Assembly (NCBI GenBank): GCA_009746045.1
Contig: RPFO01000692.1
Span: 491,140 to 529,639, forward strand
Source of the DNA: Mesostigma viride
Lineage: Eukaryota; Streptophyta; Mesostigmatophyceae; Mesostigmatales; Mesostigmataceae
Direction of reading: 5' to 3'
Length of the DNA: 38,500 nt
The first letter of the stretch is position 1. The number at the start of each line of letters is the position of its first letter. The notes beneath the pieces are model-generated. The model saw only the letters and a program-made list of their open reading frames with translations, did not search any database and was not told where the DNA came from. A program made the position numbers and the translations under genes. Of the stretch, positions 10,956-19,838 are shown in pieces.

Positions 10956-12048
10956 GGTTGAAGGCTAGCGACTTCAAGCCTGACCCTGCCCAGCTAGGAG
11001 ACTGACTCCAAGCTGACTGAGGTGCTGAGCAACTGACACCCATACTGCAACATCTGGACTGAAAAAGATGGGCCCCAGAACTCGTGCAATACTTGTGATG
11101 GCATCACGTTTAGCTCAACATGCCCGGGGAGTTCCTCCTCCTCGCGAGCTCACAAGGGAGATAGCTATGCCTGTCTGCCTATCCAGGGAGTGCATCACCA
11201 GCCAAGAAAGCCATTGTAAAAATGCCAAGGTAACCGTTTAAGAGGTTCCATGTTGTTCCATCATCATCGCCCACTCAGAGAGAAAATACCCAGCCAGGCT
11301 GGGTCAACTGAGCTCAGGTTACCTGCAACCTGAGGAGTGACAGTGGACAGGTTTATTGCACCCTGCACTGTCCATGTTGTACCTGCACAACATGTGAGGA
11401 CCAGCCACCCCTGCCCTGCACAGAGGGGGCTGAAGTCCGAGTGACAGGTGACAGGACTATGACATCCTGGACCTGGCCACGTTGCACCTGCACAACGTGT
11501 GAGACCAGCCACCCCTGCCCTGCACATGGGTGACTGAAGTCCTGGTGACAGGTGACAGGAATATTTCATCCTGCACCTGTGCTGAGCACGTTGTACTAGA
11601 CAACATGACAGCACCCATGCCTTTACTGCCACTGAACAGTAAGGCCAGGTGGCCCAGGATATCCACAGTGAACTGGGGTCCTGGGTAACCACCTGTCAAG
11701 GGAGCTTTGACCCTCCACTTGAATGGGGGCACCTGAGCCACTGAGCTCAAGGCCAATCCACCAAGGCATACGCCCTAGTGAAAAAGGTGTGAGATACATC
11801 CCATGCCCACCTATGAAGGTGTGCATAACGAAATTCCATGGTGTTGAAAAAATCAAAACAGATTTTATTGGGCATAGGGCACGCAGATGTATGAAAACAG
11901 ACTCCAACCAACCCCCCTTGCTGGAAGCCACAACCTACCCCTTGGACCTGCCCAAGGGGTACTGGGTGACCTAGGCGGCCCTGGTGAACAGGACCCTGCT
12001 AGGCGTCCCCCCTATGGGGCAGGGTTGCCTGCTTGCCATAGGGGTTCA
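10956..12048 (-). other. untranslated region between RNase H stop and 3' LTR, with a 104-bp tandem repeat
   Basis: No supported coding frame. The block CCAGCCACCCCTGCCCTGCA recurs at 11,401 and 11,505, with flanks GTGACAGGTGACAGGA and CACCTGCACAAC repeated around it, giving about two copies of a 104-bp unit between roughly 11,350 and 11,580. Over a kilobase of 3' non-coding sequence is long for a copia-type element. It may hold regulatory or packaging signals, or the remains of another ORF. Confidence 0.6.
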
Positions 12049-13786
12049 TCAAGTGGTACAACAGCTGGTATTGTCAGCTGCCTGCTGAGGCACTTTAGTG
12101 AGTGCATCAGCAGCGTTGTGTTTGTCCTCCACGTGACGGGTGGACTCCCAGTAGGTGGACTCCTGTTTCAGGACCACCCAGTCAAGATCAGTGTGCACAG
12201 CATAGGGGTTAGCAAGGAAACTGAGGACTGACTGACTGTCAGTGAGCAAGTGTGCCACCACCCCAGCATTGCTGCCTGCTTGCATCTGCAACCAAACCAG
12301 CACATGATTCAAGTACCTGGCATGAAGCACTGCTGACACCACTGCCCTGCACTCAGCAGCATTGCTGCTGACAGCCTTGCGTCTATGCAACCGGCTGTAC
12401 CATGAAATGAGAGACAAGGGTGCATCATCATTCTGCACAAAATACAAGCCTGACTCCCTTGCCTGCAACTTGGTAATCTGCCTGGACTCCATGGAACTAT
12501 CCATCATAGCTTGGATGTGAATGGTTTTGTGGAGATCCAAGGAGTGCAAGATAAGGGGAGGGCCTTCCTGGAGAGTTTTGGTGATGGCTTTGTGACCTAC
12601 TTGCATCAAGACATCATCATCAACTCTGCTAACCACAGCCAGGTGAGGTGCACACGTTGAGCACAACCACCCCAGCTTGCCTCTAATGGTAGGACAGGCT
12701 CCAGGTTTGATTTTTGTTTGCAAAACCTCCAAGCAGCTGTGCATGTAATCATTGGGAGAGTAGAGTGCACACACCCACTGGTTTTGATGCTGCTGGAGTT
12801 GTAACATTGTGCCACAAAATTTTATGGCAGTGGTGCCCAGCTCTACTTGCTTGCCAATCTCAAAATGCTGTGACACTTGTTGAATAAAATCATCCACAGC
12901 ACGCCTTGGCCCAGCAATCAGCTGATCATCCCCATGCCACACAAAGGTGAGAATGCCATGAGGGTGTGGGACCACAAAGAAGCAAGGGTCTATGTCATCA
13001 TATCTAGCCCCTAGCTTTTCAAACACAGCCTGAGCTGACATCCTGAAAATGCGAGGAGCTGATTGCAGCCCTTCAACACCTATGTTAGCTTTCAGGTACT
13101 GCTGAGGGATGTGTTTTGCCCAAACTCTGGGAGTGGAGACTACATACACCTGACCATGCCACACTTGTTGTGCTATCTCAGGTGAGCCTTTCAGGAAAGC
13201 CCTTTTAATGTCTGTAGCCTTACATACATAGTCATCCCCATCATTGAGATGACCCACAAAGACAGACAGCAAGATTTTTAGGGATGTTTGCTGAATGCCT
13301 GGCGTGTACAACTCTGCCTCTGTCAGATCAGTGGTGCCCTTGAACTCTGTCACACAAGGTCTAGCATGAAAATGACTGACCCATCTGCTGCTGGCTTATG
13401 TTTACACACAAACTTCAGGCGCAAGTGCTTGCACCCTGCAGGCTTTTTGTCAATAGGTGTGACAGGGGAGTATGAGAAGGACTAAGAGGATCTGGCACTA
13501 CCCATTCTTCCCTGGCCTTGTTAAAGGCCTCCACCCATTTTAGGAATCCTATGTGTGTGCGACAGTCTTGCTCTATCTGTTCATAAGAAAGAGGAGACAT
13601 TTTAGCCACATCATGCTTGCCCAATCCAAATGAGTTGGGATGAAGTTTTTGGTTGTGAACCAGGTCTGCCACACAGGGTTCTTGCCCTGGGGCATACTTG
13701 GGTGTAGCAAATTTTACAGAAGCAATGTTGGTGTTAAGAAGTTTTTCAAGAGAAATTTTGAAATGATTCAGATCAACACCACCCAT
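12049..13786 (-). pseudogene. reverse transcriptase and RNase H of the nested element (frameshifted)
   Basis: The main frame 13,353-12,049 holds RT and RNase H. TDIKRAFLKG carries the first catalytic Asp (about residue 48 of the frame). VWHGDDQLIAG carries the Asp pair (142-143), with H-G in place of the usual Y-V before DD. RNase H acidic residues lie in MMDSS (285), AAECRA (334) and LLTDSQS (372), and the block HVEDKHNAADALTK (about 407-420) is typical of copia RNase H. The N-terminal part of RT lies in other frames (13,786-13,415 and around 13,440-13,370). The switches are small, one at an A4 run (13,369-13,372, T4 on the coding strand). The enzyme would copy element RNA in virus-like particles. 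Breaks may be true decay or read errors. Confidence 0.88.
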
Positions 13787-13815
13787 GTCCTGGATGGATA
13801 GTCTATCACTGGAGA

Positions 13816-14073
13816 TATGACACCAGGGTAACAGAGAAAAGGATCCCCCAACAAAGCATTCCCTTTATAACCTTCCAATACCTGAAAAGGAGTGGGGATA
13901 CCGAGTATAGTCAACATGACCTGACCTAATACCTTGAGGGATGACTGCCCTGAGAAATCAGCCACATGGTGCCAGGGTGAAGGTTCCAAAGGCAAATGGG
14001 GCACAGCCAGGGCACTGATAATGCTGACCTGGGCTTGTGTGTCCACTGCAACCATAAATGGGCTATTGTCATT
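13816..14073 (-). pseudogene. aspartic protease-like block between integrase and RT
   Basis: Inside the frame 14,805-13,768 (residues about 245-330) a retropepsin-like pattern appears. A hydrophobic strand is followed by VAVDTQAQVSIIS, where the family normally has D-T/S-G. The pattern continues as ADFSGQ and LKVLGQV, and ends in ALLGDPFL, like the I-L-G-x-D-F-L end of retropepsins. The Gly after D-T is replaced by Gln, which would alter the catalytic loop, so activity is doubtful. Its place after integrase is unusual. It continues in the same open frame from the integrase C-terminal domain. Confidence 0.6.
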
Positions 14074-14099
14074 CTGCCCAACCTTCCCCACCTTAGCTG

Positions 14100-15434
14100 A
14101 TCCTGCAGCAGTTTGAGCTTTGGCTCTATGAGCTGCTTGTAAAATGCGAACAGCGTCTGCTAGGCTGCGTTTGGAAGGTGCAGCTAGTGGCTGAGCTATG
14201 TTCACACTTGTAGAGGTGATAGGTTGCTGATCACCTGTTTTGCCAATGTGACCCTCTGCTGCAGGGGGCCAATCCTGCAGTGACTGCCTGCAATCATCAA
14301 GGGTGACCTGGGTGTCACAGTGGGTGTGGCTCTCACACTCACCAGTGGGTGTTCCAAACAACCACTCACTGGGCAACGCTGGGATGCCAGGCAACTGTAC
14401 AGGGCTGTCGGCCAACAGCTCTTCCTCCTCTGCCACGTCTGACACAGTTGGAAAATACAATTTCATCCTGTGAGGTGAACACCTGTGAATTTTTCCCGTG
14501 TCATTGTGTTTAACTAACACTGTCCTGCCAGTGGTGTTAAACTTTAGGATGGTGGCTGGCCCATGCCAGGTACCCACCTTGCCTAGTCCCGACTCCTTGT
14601 AGAATAGGACCTGATCCCCTTCTCTGAAGGTGGGACGTGGATGCTTTGCATCCTTGACAGCTAACCTGCTAGCTGTCTGTGCTCGCTGTGCGTTGTAGAG
14701 GGCTAGTACCTCAGGTGGATAAATGCCTGCATGCAATCCATCTGGTGTAATGACCACCCCTTGTGGGGTTTTCATGAGTGGCCTCCTGTTGAGGACTTGG
14801 CACAACCTGGTGGACCACAGAGCTCTGTCAGCATAGACCCACTGTCAGCCAGCAGATTGCCATCTTCTTTGGCTACAAGGGTTTTAATGGACCTGATGGC
14901 CCTTTCAATAATGCCTTGCCTCTCATGATCTTCTAGCCCAGCCAGATCAATAGCCTCACACCCTGGTTCATTGGCAAGACACGTGAACTGCTGATCCAGT
15001 AACAATGCCTCCACAGGGTAGTACCTGGCCTGAGCAATCAAGAGAGCCCTGAGCAACTGTGTCTTGTCCATTCCAGGTAATGGTTCAATGGTTGTGTACC
15101 TTGACCATGCATCTTTAAGTGCCAAGTAAGATTGTCCTTTGATATGAAAGACATCTCCTACCACCCTGCCCTTGCTCTTAGGTGGGGTAGCTACATGCCA
15201 CTTAGGGGGTTTGGGTGCATTGAACTGACAATGCTGGCAGTGGGATCTGACCACCTGGCATGCACGTCTGAGTGCTGCCCCCCCTATTGCTGCTGCCACC
15301 ACCTCTGCACTCACTTCATGCCCATAAAGGAAATGCAACTGCAAAGCAAGCTCCTGAAAACTGATCTGAGCATCCTCTGGGGGACACTCTGCACACCTTG
15401 GGAACCATAGATGTGAAGGTTGGTTTAGAGACAT
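14100..15434 (-). pseudogene. integrase of the nested element (frameshifted)
   Basis: The frame 15,434-14,772 has an HHCC zinc region (H34, H39, C66, C69 in that frame) and then an RNase H-fold core. D94 is in VVGDVFHIKG, D147 in EALLLDQQF and a Glu in GIIERAIRS (about 177); the D-to-E spacing of about 30 is shorter than the canonical 35. The frame then changes near 14,815 into 14,805-13,768. Residues 56-119 of that frame (FREGDQVLFYKESG... to CSPHRMKLYF) resemble a GPY/F-like C-terminal domain, more familiar from gypsy and retroviral integrases than from copia. Integrase inserts the element DNA into the genome. Confidence 0.78.
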
Positions 15435-15489
15435 AATCTTCTGAAACCAGCTGTAGCACCTTTCCAGAACTGCTCACTGCTCTGACAGT

Positions 15490-15736
15490 GGGGCATGCAG
15501 ATGAAAGAGGTGAAGCAGGCACACTCAAGCCAGCATGAGAGGGAGACTCACACTTCTTGCCGTAAGGAGGCCGCTTGCAGTCCTTGGGGTCACCGTGGGG
15601 CGGCCCGTGGCACTTGTGGCACAGGACGTCCAAATGCCCCAGCTCGTCCACGTTCTTGCGGCAGGTGGGCCGCAGGTGGTACTTCATGCCACAGCGGGTG
15701 CACCGCTGAGAAGACTTGTCCTCCTTGTCCTGCTTC

Positions 15737-15798
<62 letters not shown>

Positions 15799-18463
15799 AC
15801 TGTTGTGTTGTTGTTGTTGTTGCTGGAGCTGCCCCCCTTGGAGGGAGACTGCCCCTTACCCTTGCCCTTGCCCCAGCCCCTGCCCTTGCCCTTGCCCTTG
15901 CCCTTGCCCTTGCCCTTAAACATTTGTCCCAGCAGGGACTTGACTTCTGCCATAGTGACAGGTCTCTTGCTCCTGTCTTCCCTCTCCCTATCCTCCTCCT
16001 CCCTCTCTTCCCCCCTGACCCTCTTTACAGAGGTGCCCATGGCCCCCTGGCTAAGGGGAGCCAAGGCCAGCTTGATATAATCCAATGCCTCCTTCATGTC
16101 CTCCCAGTACTTTGCCATTCCTGTGGCAAGCATAGCGTAGGTGTTTTTGTCAAGTTTGAGTTTCTCAAGGAAGAACGCAGCAAGAACTTGTGATCTAGCT
16201 GCTGGACATCAGGACGTGCTTTGATGGCTAGCTCATATTTCTTTGTCTCAGCCACATAGTCCACTGATGTGACCCTGTATTCCTCTACCCACCTGAATGC
16301 CCCATATATGTCCACAGATGAGGGGGTGGAGAGGAGGTCAGTTAGCTCCTTCATGAAAGCCTCCCAAACTGCCCTAGCCTGCGTGTCCTGCCACTTGGGA
16401 TACCTACGCTGGAAGACAAGAATGAGATTCTGAATCTGAGAAGAGGACTGATGGTAGAAATCCCCCTGCATGAGAGATCCAAACCAATTCTTGACATTCA
16501 GTTCCTCCCTAGCCAGCTGCAGAGAGAGAAGTGCATGATTCCCCTGCTCCCTAGTATACCCCTCAGGCAGCCCCCTGACATTAATCCTATCCACAGGACG
16601 GTTTTCATTGTAAGTGGGCAACCTAGAGGGGGATGCAGGGGGAGAGGGAGAAGATGGTGTTGCTGCTGCAGCATTCACAGGAGAGACCTGCTGAGAGGGA
16701 AGTGCTACTTGAGTGAGCTGAGCAGGATGGGCAAACATGGGCTGTGTAGGAGGGTTAGACAACATAGGGGTGGGCTGGGTGGGGGTGTGAGTGTGTGTCA
16801 CTTCCCGCCTCCTGCTGCGGGCCTCCTCCCAATCATGGAAGGTGGGAGAGAGGGACACTTCATCGTCAGTAGGGTTAGTAAGATCATGATGCAACCAGGT
16901 AGGCAGAGTTAGCCACCTACCCGCCCCTCTCAGGATGGCGTTGTGCAGGAGCTCCAGCAAACGCACCAGACGCACCCTGCTGCCCTGCACCCTCCTCCCT
17001 GAGAGGAGAGCCTGCAGGGCAGGCAGCAGGTCGTCGCACACCCTACGTGTGCCCTCTTGGAGGTTGGGCAGGCCCAGGATGTGCGTGATGATTGCACACA
17101 CCAGGCTGCCCGCCTCCGCGACGTGCATCTGCTGGCTCCTGTCGGCCAGCCCACGGAAGGAGGCTGTGGCTGTCTGTATGGCACGCCACACGGCCTCATC
17201 ACCCAGGGTGATGAAGTCGCGACCTTGCAGGTCGCCCTCCAGCAGTGCTGGTTGCTGCCCAGCTGCGGTGGGACCCTGGGCCCCTCCGGCCCTGCCAGGG
17301 ACTTGTCCTTGTTGCGGCTAGAGGGGGCCTGCCCCCCAGAGCCGCTGGAGGTGCCCGTGACACCCTCCATGGGGGCTGCATCCCCCGCCAGCGCCGGAGG
17401 CGCCGGCGTCGCTGCCGGGGTCCCTGCGACCCCGGGCGCTTGTGTCGCCGCCGGGGTCCCTGCGACCCCGGTGGCCTCCTCAGCCACCTGGCCCCCCACG
17501 CTGGGCGGGGGAGCCTGCGGCTGAGGTTGGACCCTCTGACCTGCCAGAGGGTCCTGGGTGGCTTCACCACCCATGGGCGTGTTGGGGGCGTCTGCCGCCC
17601 CGCGCTCCGTCGCAGGCGGCATCGCAGCCGCCTCACGCCTATCCGGGCCCCAGCCAACTGGCGTGACTTGGGGCCACGGCCCCAACGGAGTCAGCGCGAT
17701 CTCTGGTCTGGGACCACGCGCAGCGCCTCTCTCTGGCGCTGCCTGGACGCCCACTGATCAACAGTGCCGGGGTTGTGCCTCGGCCGATTGGCGAAACAGT
17801 ACAGCCAAACCGCCACCTGAACCAGTGGGATCTGCATCCTAAGACGCCCCTCGATCAGCGTGTGCACCCGATGAACCTCTATCGCGTGGATCTGCTCATC
17901 TGGAAGCAACTGAAAACGTTGGTGCATGATCCGGCCGTTCACCGCAATGAACGCCGGGATGTCGTCCTCCCCAAGGGGGAGAAAATGGGGTGGGCGCCCG
18001 AACGCGACCGGGGGCGGAACATGTTCCCCATACCGGTCAATGTCCATGGTGGCCATCTGTCGGCCCACGGAAAGGTTGCCAGACGTCGCAGGTGTCTGCG
18101 ACGAAAGCTCAAGCGAAGGCCGAGGCCTCGCAGGCTGCACCTCGCCATCCTCCTCGAGGAATCACTCCGCTCACGACCCCCGTCACCTGCGACGGGGGAA
18201 CGTCGTGCCCGGGGGACCTGCCCCCCAGGTGCCATGGCGGACGAACCGCCAGTGGCAAACGGCCGACCGCTCGCCATCCCCCGGGCGCCGGGCCCCACCT
18301 GCGGGCCCCGACGCCTGGGTTGGTCAGCGACCACCGTGCGGAAGGTGACGTTGGGCGTCACCCTCGCATCGGTGGTGGAGGGCGTGCCCTCCGGCGAAAG
18401 GCGGGGTGAGGTGCGCCTGGCAGGCGCCTTCCCCTTGTTGTTGTTGCCGTTGTTGGAAGCCAT
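15490..18463 (-). pseudogene. Gag of the nested element with poly-Asn tract and CCHC knuckles (frameshifted)
   Basis: Starts at ATG 18,463 (MASNNGNNNKGKAPARR), about 30 bp after the primer-binding site. Coding signal then moves through several frames: 18,463-17,939; 18,140-17,691; 17,754 to about 17,260 (Pro/Ala-rich); 17,191-16,094; 16,133-15,684; and 15,687-15,490. The part around 16,500-16,200 has capsid-like helices (FYHQSSSQIQNLILVFQRRY). A Lys/Gly (KG)n stretch and an Asn tract encoded by (AAC)n lie at 15,905-15,735. Two zinc knuckles follow: CTRCGMKYHLRPTC (CX2CX4HX4C) near 15,705-15,660, then CHKCHGPPHGDPKDC (CX2CX4HX5C) near 15,625-15,580. Gag packages element RNA. Confidence 0.75.
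15737..15826. repeat. (TTG)n tract encoding Gag poly-Asn
   Basis: A trinucleotide run inside Gag, read as AAC (Asn) on the coding strand, with a short break (TTACTGTTG) that changes the phase. It resembles, on a small scale, the (TTG)n tract at 7,231-7,747. Confidence 0.9.
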
Positions 18464-18492
18464 ATCTTTTTTTTTTTGCTTGTAAAAAAAAT

Positions 18493-18510
18493 ATCGAACT
18501 TTTCAGTCCA
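18493..18510 (-). other. primer-binding site
   Basis: Immediately inside the 5' (right) LTR the minus strand reads TGGACTGAAAAGTTCGAT. TGG pairs with the CCA end of a tRNA, and TTCGA would reach into the T-arm side of the acceptor. It does not match the initiator-Met site usually used by copia elements (TGGTATCAGAGC). Which tRNA it uses cannot be told from this window. Confidence 0.75.
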
Positions 18511-18967
18511 AGTTGGATGGAGACTAGGGACGACGAACAACTGCGAAAGCTGAGAGCGAATGATGATTGTATTACAATAATACAATGAGAGAGCAATGGA
18601 AGCTGAGGGCTCAGAATGGAACGTCTGGGCAAACTCGGGTGCTGCGGCACTCCCCAGTGCTACGCCTATATGCCTATGGCGGTGCTACCTGCAGCACCAA
18701 CCAGTGGACAACTGTACACTGCAATGCCATGCGACCACGTCACTAGCAACCAGCTAAGACTCGGCCCGTCAGGCCCGGCTACACCGGACCTGGCGGGTCG
18801 ATCTAGCACCTAGGAACAGTCTGGCACTAACTGCACGTCAGTCCACCTGACGCCTCAGTACCGTACGCCCTGCCGTACAGTACTGAGGTGTCCCGCTCAG
18901 CCGCGGTAGGCAATACGCGGCGCGCAGGCCGGAAATCCGTGTGTCAGCCTAAGCATCTCATCTAACT
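18511..18967 (-). repeat. 5' LTR of the nested retrotransposon
   Basis: 457 bp, matching 10,480-10,935. The short open frame seen in both LTRs on the plus strand is antisense to the element and has no support as a gene. Confidence 0.95.
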
Positions 18968-18972
18968 CTCCG
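18968..18972. repeat. target-site duplication CTCCG (right)
   Basis: Partner of 10,475-10,479. Removing one copy and the element restores the continuous satellite sequence ...GTACTCCGGACTATG..., as in the neighbouring repeat units. Confidence 0.88.
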
Positions 18973-19530
18973 GACTATGTACTCTTGGAGTACATAGTCA
19001 CTCCGGACTATGTACTCTTGGAGTACATAGTCCGGAGTACATAGTCACTCCTTCCTATGTAATACGGGCGTGTCTCACCGCGTCGGCAGTCCCCTATTCG
19101 GAAATCCCGGATCATATGTACTCCGGACTATGTACTCTTGGAGTACATAGTCACTCCGGACTATGTACTCTTGGAGTACATAGTCCGGAGTACATAGTCA
19201 CTCCTTCCTATGTAATACGGGCGTGTCTCACCGCGTCGGCAGTCCCCTATTCGGAAATCCCGGATCATATGTACTCCGGACTATGTACTCTTGGAGTACA
19301 TAGTCACTCCGGACTATGTACTCTTGGAGTACATAGTCCGGAGTACATAGTCACTCCTTCCTATGTAATACGGGCGTGTCTCACCGCGTCGGCAGTCCCC
19401 TATTCGGAAATCCCGGATCATATGTACTCCGGACTATGTACTCTTGGAGTACATAGTGTGCCACCCTATGTACTCTTGGAGTACATAGGGTGGAGTACAT
19501 AGTCACTCCTTCCTATGTAATACGGGGGTG
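18968..19530 (+). repeat. left arm of the CACTA-like element, inner part: ~153-bp tandem units with hairpins
   Basis: The anchor CTTCCTATGT recurs at 19,051, 19,204, 19,357 and 19,509 (period 152-153 bp). Each unit has two copies of the palindrome made of CTATGTACTC, TTG and its reverse complement, about eight in all, plus the block CACCGCGTCGGCAGTCCCC. The palindromes can form hairpins with a three-base loop. Arrays of short subterminal repeats serve as transposase-binding sites in known CACTA elements; that role is inferred here. Confidence 0.9.
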
Positions 19531-19680
19531 TAATCATATGTAATCATGTGTAATCATCGGTAAAAATCGGTAATCATTTGTCATTTTTTGGTAATCATGT
19601 ACGTGTAATCATGTGTAATCATGTGTAATCATCGGTAAAAATCGGTAATCATTTGTCCTTTTTTGGTAATCATTTCGGTC
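19527..19680 (+). repeat. TAATCAT-rich duplicated array upstream of the kinase gene
   Basis: GTAATCAT occurs about a dozen times. A block of about 80 bp containing ATCATCGGTAAAAATCGG then TAATCATTTGTC and TTTTTTGGTAATCAT is present twice in tandem. It lies between the hairpin array and the kinase start, 160-310 bp upstream of the ATG. It may be a further subterminal repeat of the transposon or a regulatory region. Confidence 0.8.
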
Positions 19681-19838
19681 AGGGTCACGTGTGCTTGTCT
19701 GCATGATCGATCGTCCAGACAAGCTGCACTGCCCCCAAGACCCTAAGTTACACAAGATGATGTTGTTGGGTGTTGAAATGGAACAACGAAGGTCGAAAGC
19801 CTGCGCTTAATGTAAATTATTAATTACGAGCGACCACC

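Larger units (their letters stand above)
10480..18967 (-). mobile_element. LTR retrotransposon, copia-type RT/RNase H, rearranged domain order
   Basis: Flanked by direct repeats of 456 and 457 bp and by the 5-bp duplication CTCCG. It has a primer-binding site beside the right LTR and a purine-rich tract beside the left LTR, so it is transcribed leftwards. Domain order on the minus strand is Gag with two CCHC knuckles, integrase (HHCC zinc region, acidic core, C-terminal domain), protease-like block, RT, RNase H. RT and RNase H have copia-like motifs (TDIKRAFLKG, HGDD, NAADALTK). Standard copia order places protease before integrase; gypsy places integrase last. Coding frames are broken several times, although the LTRs are about 98% identical, which points to recent insertion. 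The element interrupts the left arm of the CACTA-like transposon. Confidence 0.93.

Noticed and set aside
15495-16193. Cys/Leu/Val-rich plus-strand ORFs over the Gag region
   Set aside because: Antisense shadow of the Gag poly-Asn and (KG)n coding sequence.
18968-19530. CRISPR-like regular spacing of palindromic repeats
   Set aside because: The whole 153-bp unit repeats including the would-be spacers, and the context is a eukaryotic transposon arm.
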